64,000 bases of DNA, from the NCBI GenBank assembly GCA_014654775.1, contig JACVZW010000075.1, positions 124,001 through 188,000 of the forward strand. The letters are read 5' to 3'. Positions 42,574-52,992 of this stretch are shown piece after piece. Below the pieces are notes generated by a model, which was not told the DNA's origin, ran no database searches, and saw nothing but the letters and a program-made list of their open reading frames with translations. Numbering within the stretch: position 1 is the stretch's first letter; every line of letters begins with the position of its first letter. The stretch is from Paracoccaceae bacterium (lineage in GTDB: Bacteria; Pseudomonadota; Alphaproteobacteria; Rhodobacterales; Rhodobacteraceae). A program made the position numbers and the translations under genes.

Positions 42574-45542
42574 TCTTTGGCGGTGACGGGCCGCATCTTT
42601 TTCAGGTGCCTCCGGGCGTGGATTTCGCGCGGGCGCTGGTTTGCGGGCTGAAGGACCGGCTGGCGGGGCAACCGCCGGAAGCGATGGCCCGGGTTACGCT
42701 CTACCTGAACACATCGCGGATGCGGCGGCGGGTGACAGAGGCTTTTCTGCAGGAGGGACCCGGTCTGCTGCCTCGTATGCGGTTGCTGACGGATGTTGCG
42801 GAAGGCAGGCCGATGATCGGGCTGCCTCCGGCGGTATCGCCCCTGCGCCGACGGCTGGAACTGACGCAACTGATCGCCGGGCTGTTGGATCGACAGCCTA
42901 ATCTGGCCCCGCGAGCCGCGCTCTTCGATCTGGCCGACAGTTTGGCGGAGCTGATGGACGAGATGCAGGGCGAGGGCGTTTCTCCGGCACAGATCGCGGC
43001 GCTGGATGTATCAGATCATTCAGCTCACTGGGCTCGCACGCAGGAGTTTCTGCGAATCGTCACGCCGTTCTTTTCTGGGACGGAGACACCGGATGCAGAG
43101 ACGCGGCAGCGGATGGCAGTGGATAGGCTGGCCCTGCTTTGGGCACAGACGCCACCCGCGGACCCTGTCATCGTGGCGGGTTCGACGGGATCGCGCGGCA
43201 CGACCGCCGCCTTGATGGAGGCTGTCGCGCGTCTTCCGTATGGGGCGATCATTCTGCCGGGCTTCGATCCCTACATGCCACCGCATGTCTGGGCGGGCCT
43301 GGATGATGCGATGACGGGGGAGGACCATCCGCAGTTCCGCATGCGCCGCCTGATGGAGCGGTTGTCGGTCGGACCCGAAGACATACGGCCATGGGGCGCG
43401 GTCGAACCCCCAGCGCCAGACAGGAACAGGCTGATTTCGCTGTCGCTTCGGCCTGCGCCTGTGACGGACCAGTGGCTTCGCGACGGAAAGGATCTGCCGG
43501 ATCTGGTGGCAGCGACCGAGGATGTGACGCTGATCGAGGCCCCGACACCAAGGAGCGAGGCCGTGGCCATCGCCCTTGCCCTGCGCGCGGCCGCTGAAGA
43601 CGGCGTGTCCGCCGCCCTGATCACGCCGGACCGGATGCTGACGCGTCGCGTGACAGCGGCGCTGGATCGGTGGGGCTTGTTGCCGGACGATTCCGCTGGC
43701 CGCCCGCTTGCCCTTTCGGCACCCGGGCGGTTTTTGCGGCATGTGGCGGGGATGATGGGGCGCAGGCTGACCTCTGACGCGCTGCTGACGGCGCTGAAGC
43801 ATCCGCTGGCCTTTACCGGAGGAGACCGGGGGCAGCATCTTTTGAATGCGCGGCATCTGGAGTTGCAACTGCGGCGCAAAGGGCCTGCCTTCCCGACCGG
43901 GGAGGATCTACGCGTCTGGGCGCGGGCGCGGGCCGAACGGCGGCAGGAGGATGGGGTCCTAGCCTGGGCCGACGCCTTGGCCCGGGTTATGGAAGAGGCC
44001 ACGATCATCAGTGAAGGGCCGCTTGCGGAACTGGCTGGTCGCCACCTAGCGTTGAGCGAGGCGCTGGCGCGTGGCACAGAGGTCGAAGGTGCCGGAGCCC
44101 TGTGGGAGAAGGAGGCAGGCAGCGAGGCACGCGCCCTGATAGACAGCCTTCTGCGAGAAGCAGATGCGGGCGGCGTGCTGACACCCGCTGCCTATCTCGA
44201 TCTGTTCGAATCCGTGATCGCGCGAGGCGAAGTGCGGGAAAGCGTGACAGCCCATCCCGGCATCCTGATCCTTGGTCCTCGGGAGGCGCGCGAACATGGA
44301 GCAGACCTCGTCATTCTAGCTGGGTTGAATGATGGGTCGTGGCCGCGTCTGCCGGAACCCGATCCATGGCTTAACCGGCGGATGCGCAAGGAGGCGGGGC
44401 TGTTGCTGCCGGAGCGGCAAGTAGGACTTTCTGCGCATGACTATCAGATCGCCGTGGCGGCGCGACGCGTGATCCTGACACGCGCGGCGCGGGATGCCGA
44501 AGCCGAAACGGTCGCTTCTCGCTGGTTGAACCGGCTGACCAACCTTATGGACGGCCTCCCCGAACAACGCGGACCCGAGGCGTTGAAGGCGATGCGGGAG
44601 CGCGGCGATACATGGCTGCGGCGGGTGGCGGCGCTTGAGGTGCCGACCGAAGACCAGCGGTTGAACCCTCGCCTGAAGCCTGCGGGCCGCCCGTCACCCC
44701 GCCCGCCAGTTGAACAGCGGCCAAAGGAACTATCGCTCACACGGATCGGACTGCTGATCCGCGACCCCTATGCCATCTACTGCCGCCATATCTTGCGGCT
44801 GAAGCGGCTTGATCCGTTGCGCCATGAGCCGGATGCCGCCTTGAGGGGGCAGATCCTGCACCAGATCCTTGAACGCTTCGTGCGAGACCGACCGTCGGAT
44901 GAGGGCCTTGCAGATGCAAAGACGCGCCTGATGGCGACAGCGGAAGAAGTGCTGGAAGCCACGGTGCCCTGGCCCGCTGCACGAACGCTCTGGCTGGCGA
45001 GACTGGGGCGGGCGGCCAATTTCTTTCTGGATGTGGATGGGCGCGATCAAGGAACACCGGTGGTGCTGGAGCGGGCAGGGGGCGTGTCGCTTGCCCCTCT
45101 CGACTTCCGGCTGACCGGGACGCCCGACCGGATCGACCGCCTGCCCGACGGGCGGTTGCACATCCTTGACTACAAGACCGGCTCGCCACCCACGCAGGCG
45201 ATGCAGAAGGCCTTCGACAAGCAGCTTCTTCTGGCGGCCGCAATGGCGGAGCGGGATGGTTTCCCGGGGCTGGAGGCGGCCGAGGTCGCCCGGATCACCT
45301 ATGTCGGTCTGGGCAGCAATCCGAAGATCGAGGAGACAGAGATCACCCCCGGCATCACGGCCGAGGTCTGGGACGGGCTACGGGCGCTGGTGTCCCATTA
45401 CGCGCAAGAGTCCGCCGGATACACGGCGCGGCGGGCCGTGCAGAAGGAACGGTTTGGCGGCGATTACGATCACCTGTCGCGCTTTGGTGAATGGGACACG
45501 ACGGAAGAACCGGATTGTGCCGGGGTGGGAGTGCGGAGATGA
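42570..45542 (+). CDS. addB: Double-strand break repair protein AddB (alphaproteobacterial type)
   Basis: A 990-residue partner of AddA in the recombinational helicase-nuclease. The N-terminal region shows no GKT Walker A ([13 protein letters not shown] stands in its place), so this is an inactivated helicase fold. The C-terminal RecB-type nuclease is intact: [32 protein letters not shown] and [11 protein letters not shown]. The C-terminal Cys triad of the B. subtilis iron-sulfur AddB is not visible. ATGA overlaps on both sides (murU and addA). Confidence 0.9.
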   Translation: MIFGGDGPHLFQVPPGVDFARALVCGLKDRLAGQPPEAMARVTLYLNTSRMRRRVTEAFLQEGPGLLPRMRLLTDVAEGRPMIGLPPAVSPLRRRLELTQLIAGLLDRQPNLAPRAALFDLADSLAELMDEMQGEGVSPAQIAALDVSDHSAHWARTQEFLRIVTPFFSGTETPDAETRQRMAVDRLALLWAQTPPADPVIVAGSTGSRGTTAALMEAVARLPYGAIILPGFDPYMPPHVWAGLDDAMTGEDHPQFRMRRLMERLSVGPEDIRPWGAVEPPAPDRNRLISLSLRPAPVTDQWLRDGKDLPDLVAATEDVTLIEAPTPRSEAVAIALALRAAAEDGVSAALITPDRMLTRRVTAALDRWGLLPDDSAGRPLALSAPGRFLRHVAGMMGRRLTSDALLTALKHPLAFTGGDRGQHLLNARHLELQLRRKGPAFPTGEDLRVWARARAERRQEDGVLAWADALARVMEEATIISEGPLAELAGRHLALSEALARGTEVEGAGALWEKEAGSEARALIDSLLREADAGGVLTPAAYLDLFESVIARGEVRESVTAHPGILILGPREAREHGADLVILAGLNDGSWPRLPEPDPWLNRRMRKEAGLLLPERQVGLSAHDYQIAVAARRVILTRAARDAEAETVASRWLNRLTNLMDGLPEQRGPEALKAMRERGDTWLRRVAALEVPTEDQRLNPRLKPAGRPSPRPPVEQRPKELSLTRIGLLIRDPYAIYCRHILRLKRLDPLRHEPDAALRGQILHQILERFVRDRPSDEGLADAKTRLMATAEEVLEATVPWPAARTLWLARLGRAANFFLDVDGRDQGTPVVLERAGGVSLAPLDFRLTGTPDRIDRLPDGRLHILDYKTGSPPTQAMQKAFDKQLLLAAAMAERDGFPGLEAAEVARITYVGLGSNPKIEETEITPGITAEVWDGLRALVSHYAQESAGYTARRAVQKERFGGDYDHLSRFGEWDTTEEPDCAGVGVRR

Positions 45543-48500
45543 GGGATGCCGCAACGGAGCGGCAGGTTCAGGCCGCACAACCGGGCTATTCCACATGGCT
45601 TTCCGCGAATGCCGGATCGGGGAAGACCCGCGTCCTGACGGACCGCGTGGCGCGGCTGCTGCTGGGCGGAGTGGAGCCGCAGCATATTCTGTGCCTGACC
45701 TATACCAAGGCAGCCGCGACCGAGATGCAGAACCGGTTGTTCCGTCGTCTGGGCGACTGGGCGATGAAGCCCGACGAGGACCTGCGCGCGGCCTTGGCCG
45801 ATTTGGGGGAAGGCGGACGGCTGGATGGCGAAACGCTATCCGGGGCGCGGCGGCTGTTCGCGCGGGCCATTGAAACGCCGGGTGGCTTGAGAATCCAAAC
45901 GATCCATTCCTTCTGCGCCAGCCTGCTGCGGCGCTTTCCTCTTGAGGCGGGTGTATCGCCGCAATTCTCGGAACTGGATGACCGGACGGCACGGTTGATT
46001 CAGGACGAGATCGTGGAAGAGATGGCCGAGTCGATCGCGCCGGACATCTTGGCCGATCTGGCACGGGCCTGGACGGGCGAGGAGTTCGGTCAGCTGATCC
46101 GCCAGATCGTGGGCAACCGGTCACTGTTTTCAAGGCCTTTGTCGCCCGATGCCGCCCGCCGGTTGTTCGGCCTCCGGCAGGGCGAAACAGTGGGAAGCCT
46201 AATCGCCGACACCTTCCTCGGGGACGAGGCTGACTGGATGCCGGATGTCGTCGCGGCGATGGCGCAGGGTTCGACGACCGATGCGAAGAATGCAGATCGG
46301 CTGCGGGGTGTGGACCTTCGCGCGCCGGGCCTTGCAGCGCTGATGGTGCTGGAGGGCGTGTTCCTGACCGGAGCTTCGGCCAAAGAGCCATTCAGCGCAA
46401 AGATCGGCAGTCTGCCGACCAAAGACACCCGCAACGCAATGCCACCCGCGCTCCTGGATCGGCTTGAGCGCCTGATGGCACGCGTCGAGGCGGGGAGGGC
46501 TGTGCGCTGCGCCTTGCAGGCGATGGACAGGGCGCTGACGCTGCACCGTTTTGCCGCTGTGTTTCTGCCGCTTTACGAGGAGCGGAAGGCTGCACGGGGA
46601 TGGCTGGATTTCGATGACCTGATCACCCGCGCCTCGGCCTTGCTGACCGATCCGGGGGTTGCGGCTTGGGTCCTGTTCCGGCTGGATGGCGGGATCGACC
46701 ATATCCTTGTCGACGAGGCGCAGGATACCAGCCCGGATCAATGGAAGGTGATCGAATCGCTGGCGGCGGAGTTCACCGCCGGGTCAGGCGCGCGCGAGGT
46801 GGACCGGACGCTGTTCGTGGTGGGGGACAAGAAACAGTCGATCTATTCCTTTCAGGGTGCGGATGTCGCGGCATTCGACGAAAAGCTGATGGTCTTCGAT
46901 GGACGTTTCCGTGCCGTTGGGCGGGCCTTCCAGTCGCTGGAGCTGGAGTATTCTTTCCGGTCGTCTCCGGCCATCCTGCGGGTGGTGGACGACACGTTTG
47001 GTGACCGCTTTCCTGCGGCGCTGGGCGGCCGGTCCGGCCATATTGCGCAATGGTCGACCATGCCGGGGCGTGTGGATCTTTGGCCCCTGATCGAGAAAGT
47101 CGATGGCAAGGACGAAGACGATTGGCGCAATCCGGTGGACCGGATCACCGAAGAGCATCACGCCGCACGGCTGGCCCGCAGGATCGCAGACGAAATCGCT
47201 GCGCTGATTAGCGCAGGCACGGCAATCACCGACAGCAAGGGGCAGACGCGCCCGATCCATGCGGGGGATGTGCTGATCCTCGTGCAACGTAGATCAGATC
47301 TGTTTTCCGAGATCATTCGCGCCTGCAAAGCCAAGGGACTGCCGATCGCTGGGGCAGACAGGTTGAAGCTTGGCGCGGAATTGGCGGTGAAGGATATCTG
47401 CGCGCTGTTGTCCTTTCTGGCGACACCGGAGGACGATCTTTCGCTGGCTGCCGTGCTGCGGTCACCGCTTTGCGGCTGGACCGAGGCGGAACTGCATGAT
47501 CTGGCGCAGCCCCGCACGGGCTGGCTTTGGGAGGAACTTCGGGCGCGTGCCGTGGACTTCGCCGACACCCACGCGATGCTAAGCGATCTGCGCGATCAGG
47601 CGGATTTTCTGCGGCCTTACGATTTGATCGAACGGCTCTTGACCCGGCATGACGGTCGCCGTCGCCTGCTGCAGCGGCTTGGGGTAGAAGCGGAGGATGG
47701 AATCGACGAGCTTCTGTCTCAGGCCCTTGTATATGAACGGGGGGATGTGCCGAGCCTGACGGGGTTCCTCGTCTGGCTGTCGACCGACGAGGTGGAAGTG
47801 AAGCGGCAGACCGAAAGCGAAGGTCGTCGCATCCGCGTGATGACCGTGCATGGCGCGAAGGGGCTGGAAGCGCCGATCGTCATCCTGCCGGATACCTGCG
47901 ACCCGCGCGACAAGGACCGCGACGAGGTGGTTGAGGTCGACGGGGCGGCGGTCTGGCGCGTATCGGTGGATGAAAGCCCCCCGGCCCTTGCGGCCGCCCG
48001 GGCTCGCCGGAAAGAGCGTGAGGCGCAGGAACGGCTGCGGCTGCTGTATGTGGCGCTGACGCGGGCGCAGTCTTGGCTAATCGTCTGCGGCGCAGGCGAA
48101 GCAAAGCAGGAACAGGCTTGGTATCGGCTGGTCGAACAAGGGATGCTGGCTGCCGGGGCAGAGCGTCTGCCTTCGGGCATTTTGCGGCACAGTTTCGGCA
48201 TCTGGCCCGAGCCGATGCAAGAAGCGCCCGAGCCGATGGCCGAGGAAGGGTTGCCAGATTGGGCGAAAGTGTCGGCGGCGGTGCCTGCACGGCCTGCGCA
48301 ACCGCTTTCACCTTCGGGTCTTGGCGGAGCGAAGCAGCTTTTCGGCGATGGGCTTGACGAGGAGAGCGCAAAGGCGCGCGGGACGGCGCTGCATCTGCTG
48401 CTGGAGCATCTGCCGGATGTTCCGGTCGCGGATCGGTCTGCCGTTGCGGAAAGCGTCGTTCCCGACGCCATTATGCGCGGCGAACTGCTTGCCGAGGTGG

Positions 48501-48850
48501 AGACGGTTCTGCAGACCCATGCCGATCTATTTGCACTGCCTGCCCTGACTGAGGTGGAGCTTTGTGCCGATCTGTTCGGCCAGACGCTGCGCGGAACCAT
48601 TGACCGACTGATCCTGATGCCGGATCGGGTGGTGGCCATCGACTACAAGTCCAACCGGGTGGTGCCGCAGCGGCCGGAAGATACCCCCGAAGGCTTGTTG
48701 AGGCAGATGGGGGCCTACGCGCAGGCCTTGGCGCAGATTTACCCTGAACGCGCCGTCGAGACAGCCATCCTTTGGACGCGGGAAGCGCGACTGATGCCGC
48801 TTTATCCCGATATCGTGAGTAAGGCGCTGGCGCGCACCACGATCCCTTGA
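45539..48850 (+). CDS. addA: Double-strand break repair helicase-nuclease AddA
   Basis: An 1103-residue UvrD-type 3'-5' helicase and nuclease. Motif I ANAGSGKTRVLTDR (19-32), Ia LTYTKAAATEMQNRL, II HILVDEAQDTSPDQW, III KQSIYSFQGAD, V VMTVHGAKGLEAPIVILP and VI LLYVALTRAQ are all present. The C-terminal nuclease has the ERGTALHLLLEH-like start and the catalytic Asp/Lys in TIDRLILMPDRVVAIDYKSNR. Length is normal. ATGA coupling to addB. In this lineage AddAB replaces RecBCD. Confidence 0.95.
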   Translation: MRDAATERQVQAAQPGYSTWLSANAGSGKTRVLTDRVARLLLGGVEPQHILCLTYTKAAATEMQNRLFRRLGDWAMKPDEDLRAALADLGEGGRLDGETLSGARRLFARAIETPGGLRIQTIHSFCASLLRRFPLEAGVSPQFSELDDRTARLIQDEIVEEMAESIAPDILADLARAWTGEEFGQLIRQIVGNRSLFSRPLSPDAARRLFGLRQGETVGSLIADTFLGDEADWMPDVVAAMAQGSTTDAKNADRLRGVDLRAPGLAALMVLEGVFLTGASAKEPFSAKIGSLPTKDTRNAMPPALLDRLERLMARVEAGRAVRCALQAMDRALTLHRFAAVFLPLYEERKAARGWLDFDDLITRASALLTDPGVAAWVLFRLDGGIDHILVDEAQDTSPDQWKVIESLAAEFTAGSGAREVDRTLFVVGDKKQSIYSFQGADVAAFDEKLMVFDGRFRAVGRAFQSLELEYSFRSSPAILRVVDDTFGDRFPAALGGRSGHIAQWSTMPGRVDLWPLIEKVDGKDEDDWRNPVDRITEEHHAARLARRIADEIAALISAGTAITDSKGQTRPIHAGDVLILVQRRSDLFSEIIRACKAKGLPIAGADRLKLGAELAVKDICALLSFLATPEDDLSLAAVLRSPLCGWTEAELHDLAQPRTGWLWEELRARAVDFADTHAMLSDLRDQADFLRPYDLIERLLTRHDGRRRLLQRLGVEAEDGIDELLSQALVYERGDVPSLTGFLVWLSTDEVEVKRQTESEGRRIRVMTVHGAKGLEAPIVILPDTCDPRDKDRDEVVEVDGAAVWRVSVDESPPALAAARARRKEREAQERLRLLYVALTRAQSWLIVCGAGEAKQEQAWYRLVEQGMLAAGAERLPSGILRHSFGIWPEPMQEAPEPMAEEGLPDWAKVSAAVPARPAQPLSPSGLGGAKQLFGDGLDEESAKARGTALHLLLEHLPDVPVADRSAVAESVVPDAIMRGELLAEVETVLQTHADLFALPALTEVELCADLFGQTLRGTIDRLILMPDRVVAIDYKSNRVVPQRPEDTPEGLLRQMGAYAQALAQIYPERAVETAILWTREARLMPLYPDIVSKALARTTIP

Positions 48851-48909
48851 CGATTCCGCAGGCCATCCCTAGCTTCGGTAGCCGACATTCCATTCAGGAG
48901 ATATGATAG

Positions 48910-49236
48910 ATGGGCGCTGCGACCGTCGCCGTCACCGATGCCACTTTCGACGCGGAGGTCCGCAAGTCGGATATCCCGGTGGTGGTGGATTTCTGGGCCG
49001 AATGGTGCGGCCCGTGCCGCATGATCGGCCCGGCGCTTGAGGAGCTGGCCACGGAATACGCGGGCAAGGTCAAGATCGTGAAGGTTAATGTCGACGAGAA
49101 CCCTGACAGCCCGGCTCAACTGGGCGTGCGTGGGATTCCGGCGCTGTTCCTGTTCAAGAATGGTCAGGTCGTGTCGAACAAGGTCGGCGCAGCGCCCAAG
49201 GCTGCGCTGGCGACCTGGATCCAGTCGGCCATTTGA
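48910..49236 (+). CDS. trxA: Thioredoxin
   Basis: A 108-residue cytoplasmic disulfide reductant with the WCGPC active site (Cys33, Cys36), [15 protein letters not shown] and the cis-Pro segment [18 protein letters not shown] precedes the ATG. Gene order addB-addA-trxA is common in Rhodobacterales. A strong terminator follows. Confidence 0.95.
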   Translation: MGAATVAVTDATFDAEVRKSDIPVVVDFWAEWCGPCRMIGPALEELATEYAGKVKIVKVNVDENPDSPAQLGVRGIPALFLFKNGQVVSNKVGAAPKAALATWIQSAI

Positions 49237-49258
49237 AACCAGCCTCATGATGGCTTGA

Positions 49259-49287
49259 AAGGGCGGCCTGATGCGGCCGCCCTTTTC
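49259..49287 (+). terminator. Intrinsic terminator after trxA
   Basis: A 10-bp perfect stem AAGGGCGGCC (49259-49268) with GGCCGCCCTT (49275-49284), 6-nt loop, followed by TTTCCTTTT on the plus strand. It separates the addBA-trxA unit from hslV. Confidence 0.9.
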
Positions 49288-49333
49288 CTTTTGCCGCTCT
49301 CATGCCCATATGCGGAAAAGACAGGAGACCCGC

Positions 49334-49891
49334 ATGTCCGACGACAAGTTCCCAGGTTGGCATGGCACCACCATCCTTGCGGTCCGCAAGGGGGGTGAGA
49401 TCGTGGTGGCCGGTGATGGGCAGGTCAGCCTTGGGCAGACTGTGATCAAGGGAACCGCGCGCAAGGTGCGGCGGCTGTCGCCCGGTGGTCGGGATGTCGT
49501 CTGCGGTTTTGCGGGATCGACGGCCGATGCATTCACCCTTCTGGAACGGCTGGAAAAAAAGCTGGAGTCCGCGCCAGGGCAATTGGCACGAGCCTGCGTG
49601 GACCTTGCGAAGGATTGGCGAATGGACAAGTACCTGCGCAATCTGGAGGCGATGCTGATCGTCACCGATGGGCGCGATCTTTTCGTCATCACTGGCGCAG
49701 GCGATGTGCTGGAACCGGAGCATGACGTGGCGGCCATTGGCTCAGGCGGCAATTTCGCGCTGGCTGCCGCGCGGGGGCTGATGGAAACGGACCTTCCGGC
49801 AGAGCAGGTGGCGCGCAAGGCGATGTCGATTGCCGCGGATATCTGCGTCTACACCAATGGCAATCTGACCGTCGAAACGATCAAGGGCTAA
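49334..49891 (+). CDS. hslV: HslV protease subunit of HslUV
   Basis: A 185-residue proteasome-like peptidase of the HslUV (ClpQY) quality-control protease. The catalytic N-terminal Thr is in [13 protein letters not shown], so the first 11 residues ([11 protein letters not shown]) are a propeptide that must be removed. [20 protein letters not shown] and [14 protein letters not shown] match the family. ATG 49334 has AGGAG upstream; the longer frame to 49271 overlaps the terminator and is rejected. Confidence 0.95.
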   Translation: MSDDKFPGWHGTTILAVRKGGEIVVAGDGQVSLGQTVIKGTARKVRRLSPGGRDVVCGFAGSTADAFTLLERLEKKLESAPGQLARACVDLAKDWRMDKYLRNLEAMLIVTDGRDLFVITGAGDVLEPEHDVAAIGSGGNFALAAARGLMETDLPAEQVARKAMSIAADICVYTNGNLTVETIKG

Positions 49892-49900
49892 GGCATCGAC

Positions 49901-51199
49901 ATGACCAACCTAACTCCGCGTGAAATCGTCTCGGAGCTTGACCGGTTCATCATCGGCCAGCGGGACGCCAAGCGCGCCGTCGCGGTGGCGCTGCGCAATC
50001 GCTGGCGGCGCAAGCAGTTGGGCGACGATCTACGCGACGAGGTTTATCCGAAAAACATCCTGATGATCGGTCCTACCGGGGTAGGCAAGACCGAGATCAG
50101 CCGCCGTCTGGCCAAGCTTGCCAAGGCGCCGTTCCTGAAGGTGGAAGCCACCAAGTTCACCGAAGTCGGCTATGTCGGGCGCGACGTCGACAGCATTATC
50201 CGCGATCTCGTGGATGCCGCGATGATCGAGACGCGACAGCGCATGCGCGACGAGGTGAAGGCACGGGCGCATCGGGCGGCAGAAGAGCGCGTTATAGAGG
50301 CGCTGGCCGGGAAGGACGCCCGCGAACAGACCCGCGAGATGTTTCGACAGAAGCTGAAGCGTGGCGAACTGGACCAGACAGTGATCGAGCTGGAGGTACA
50401 GGACAACGCCACCCCCTTTGCGATGATGCCCGGCGGCAACGGGATGGATATGCAGATGCAGGGACTGCAGGATCTGTTCAAGGCCTTCGGCGGCCGGTCG
50501 ACCCGCAAGAAGATGACCGTTGCAGAAAGCTATGACATCCTGATCGGTCAGGAGGCGGACAAGCTTTTGGATGATGAGGCGGTCAAGGCTGCCGCGTTGG
50601 AAGGGGTGCAGGAGAACGGGATCGTTTTTCTGGACGAGATCGATAAGATCTGTGCCCGGTCGGATGCGCGGGGCGCGGATGTCAGCCGCGAAGGCGTGCA
50701 GCGCGATCTTCTGCCGCTGATCGAGGGAACGACGGTTTCCACGAAATATGGGCCGGTGAAGACGGACCACATCCTCTTCATCGCATCCGGCGCGTTCCAT
50801 ATCGCCAAACCGTCAGACCTTCTGCCCGAATTGCAGGGAAGGCTGCCCATCAGGGTGGAGCTTCAACCGCTTACGGAGGAGGATTTCGTCCGCATCCTGA
50901 CCGAGACGGACAATGCCCTGACAAGGCAGTATTCGGCCCTGATGGCGACGGAAGAAGTGGCGGTGAGCTTTACCGAAGATGGCATTGCCGCCCTTGCCCG
51001 GATCGCGGCGGAGGTGAACCGCAGCGTGGAGAATATCGGAGCGCGGCGTCTTTACACGATCATGGAACGGGTATTCGAGGAGTTGTCCTTCACCGCACCG
51101 GATCGGTCGGGTGAGGTGGTCACCGTGGATGCTGGCTTTGTCGAGGTGAATGTCGGGCAACTGGCGCGGTCGGCGGATATCTCTCGTTACGTGCTGTAA
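49901..51199 (+). CDS. hslU: HslU ATPase subunit of HslUV
   Basis: A 432-residue AAA+ unfoldase that feeds HslV. N-terminal [16 protein letters not shown], Walker [16 protein letters not shown] (61-75), the variable I-domain (about 110-230), Walker [13 protein letters not shown] and the C-terminal docking tail ADISRYVL are all present. It follows hslV by 9 bp, giving an operon. Confidence 0.96.
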   Translation: MTNLTPREIVSELDRFIIGQRDAKRAVAVALRNRWRRKQLGDDLRDEVYPKNILMIGPTGVGKTEISRRLAKLAKAPFLKVEATKFTEVGYVGRDVDSIIRDLVDAAMIETRQRMRDEVKARAHRAAEERVIEALAGKDAREQTREMFRQKLKRGELDQTVIELEVQDNATPFAMMPGGNGMDMQMQGLQDLFKAFGGRSTRKKMTVAESYDILIGQEADKLLDDEAVKAAALEGVQENGIVFLDEIDKICARSDARGADVSREGVQRDLLPLIEGTTVSTKYGPVKTDHILFIASGAFHIAKPSDLLPELQGRLPIRVELQPLTEEDFVRILTETDNALTRQYSALMATEEVAVSFTEDGIAALARIAAEVNRSVENIGARRLYTIMERVFEELSFTAPDRSGEVVTVDAGFVEVNVGQLARSADISRYVL

Positions 51200-51272
51200 C
51201 GGCATCAGCGGGGTTGACCCTGGGCACCGGCAGGCAGATCAATCAGCCGCGCCCCCCTTAGGACGAAAGCAT

Positions 51273-52373
51273 TTGCGCGCACTGGTTCTTCCGATCCTGC
51301 TGGTCTGCCTTACCGCTTGCACCCCGCGGGGAGTGATGGTGGTTGTTCCGCCGGAGCGGGCGGAGGGGCCCATCTCTACCGTTTTCGTGGGCACGACGAG
51401 GGGTCTGGACGGTGCGGGCGTCTTCGGCGGCGGCAGGTCCGAGGCGCTGCGCTTTGCCCGCTATGACGTGGCAATCCCGCCCCAAAGAGAGGTGGGCGAG
51501 ATCAATTATCCTGCACCGCACCGTCCCAATGTCTCTACCGATTTCGTGACGACGGATCAGCGCATCTACGGCGCAGAAGCCGATTTTCGCCGGGATCTGA
51601 GCCTTGCCCTTGCTGCGAACGGGCGCGAAGCAATGATATTCGTGCACGGGTTCAACAACACCTTCACCGAAGGCCTCTATCGGATCGCCCAGTTGCGCCA
51701 TGATCTGGAGGTGCCGGGGGTAGCGCTGCATTATTCTTGGCCATCGGCAGCAGAGCCGCTGGGTTATGTCTATGATCGGGATTCCGCGCTGTTCGGGCGA
51801 AAGGGGCTGGAAGACCTAATCCGCGAAACCGTTGCCGCTGGTGCGACGCGTGTCACACTGGTGGCCCATTCGATGGGCGGTTTCCTGACGATGGAGGCGC
51901 TGCGTGATTTGGCGCTTCAGGATGGGCAGGTCATGCCACAGATACGTGGCGTCGTTCTGATTTCGCCCGATATCGATGTTGAGGTGTTTCGGATGCAGGC
52001 CACAGACATCGGAACACTGCCGCAACCCTTCGTGATCTTTGGGTCAGACCGCGACCGAGTGCTGCGCTTGTCGGCCCTGATCACAGGGCAGCTGGGGCGG
52101 CTGGGATCGCTGGATGATATGGGACAGATCGCTGATCTGGACGTGACCTATCTGGATGTCGCTGCTTTTTCGAAAGGTTCGGGTCACTTCGTGGCAGGCA
52201 CTTCGCCCGCGTTGATCCGGCTGCTGGGGCGGATTGCCGAGGTTGATCAAGCCTTTGGAAATGATGCGGCGGGGCGGGCGGGACTTCTGCCCGGGGTTAT
52301 CCTGACGGCGCGCAACGCGACGCGGATCATCCTGACCCCAGTAGCGGAGATCACGGGTGATGCCCTGAATTAA
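51273..52373 (+). CDS. Lipoprotein alpha/beta-hydrolase (DUF900-like)
   Basis: A 366-residue probable lipoprotein with an alpha/beta-hydrolase domain. The best start is TTG 51273: AGGA lies about nine bases upstream and the product opens with a lipobox signal, LPILLVCLTAC, with the lipidated Cys at residue 17. The domain has FVHGFNN, the nucleophile elbow VAHSMGGFL and a late His in GSGHFVAG. Substrate unknown. The open frame upstream overlaps hslU and is not used. It lies downstream of hslVU on the same strand. Confidence 0.78.
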   Translation: MRALVLPILLVCLTACTPRGVMVVVPPERAEGPISTVFVGTTRGLDGAGVFGGGRSEALRFARYDVAIPPQREVGEINYPAPHRPNVSTDFVTTDQRIYGAEADFRRDLSLALAANGREAMIFVHGFNNTFTEGLYRIAQLRHDLEVPGVALHYSWPSAAEPLGYVYDRDSALFGRKGLEDLIRETVAAGATRVTLVAHSMGGFLTMEALRDLALQDGQVMPQIRGVVLISPDIDVEVFRMQATDIGTLPQPFVIFGSDRDRVLRLSALITGQLGRLGSLDDMGQIADLDVTYLDVAAFSKGSGHFVAGTSPALIRLLGRIAEVDQAFGNDAAGRAGLLPGVILTARNATRIILTPVAEITGDALN

Positions 52374-52374
52374 C

Positions 52375-52992
52375 CTAGCGGCGGCGCAGGTAGACGTAAT
52401 AGGCCCCTGCCCCACCATGTTTCAGATGCGCCTCGCTGACCTGAAGGACGGCATGGGAAAGGGGCGACATGCGCAACCATTGCGGCACCTGATGGCGCAA
52501 TGCGCCCATACGCTGGGGAATGGGCCCGGTGTCATCGCGGCGTTTACCCTTGCCGGTGATGACAAGGACCAGACGAAGGCCTTCGGATTGCGCATTCAAG
52601 ATAAAGCGGATGAGTTCGGGATGCGCTTCGGCCAAAGTCATGCCGTGAAGATCGATGCGCGCCTCGGGCATGACCTTTCCGCGCACCATCCGCCCGTGCA
52701 GTTTGGCATCCATCTGAAGAGGTGCAGCGCGGAGGCTGTCGCCAGGACAGGGCGCAATGTCATGGCCGGGGGATGGGCGCGCTGTTTGGCCAAGACGGAA
52801 GGGTTCCAGCCAGCTTTTCGGAATCTCCAGATCGCGCGGCTTTGGATCGGGCGATGGCGGATGCGGTTTCAAAATGCTGTCGATGCCGTGCGGAAAGCCC
52901 TTCACCTTTGGGTGCAGGGGTCTGGCACTGCGGGTAACGGCCTGCCAGAGTTCCTCTTCCTCTGGGCGCAAGGTACGGCGACGGGTCATCAC
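52375..52992 (-). CDS. Smr domain protein
   Basis: A 205-residue protein with a C-terminal Smr domain (about 110-203): RIDLHGMTLAEAHPELIRF, LRLVLVITGKGKR and HGGAGAYYVYLRRR. Smr domains are nicking endonucleases or RNA-binding modules; the N-terminus here is basic and Pro-rich without other domains. The start overlaps the mltA stop by ATGA. It is convergent with the lipoprotein hydrolase gene (1 bp between stops). Confidence 0.87.
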   Translation of the reverse strand: MMTRRRTLRPEEEELWQAVTRSARPLHPKVKGFPHGIDSILKPHPPSPDPKPRDLEIPKSWLEPFRLGQTARPSPGHDIAPCPGDSLRAAPLQMDAKLHGRMVRGKVMPEARIDLHGMTLAEAHPELIRFILNAQSEGLRLVLVITGKGKRRDDTGPIPQRMGALRHQVPQWLRMSPLSHAVLQVSEAHLKHGGAGAYYVYLRRR

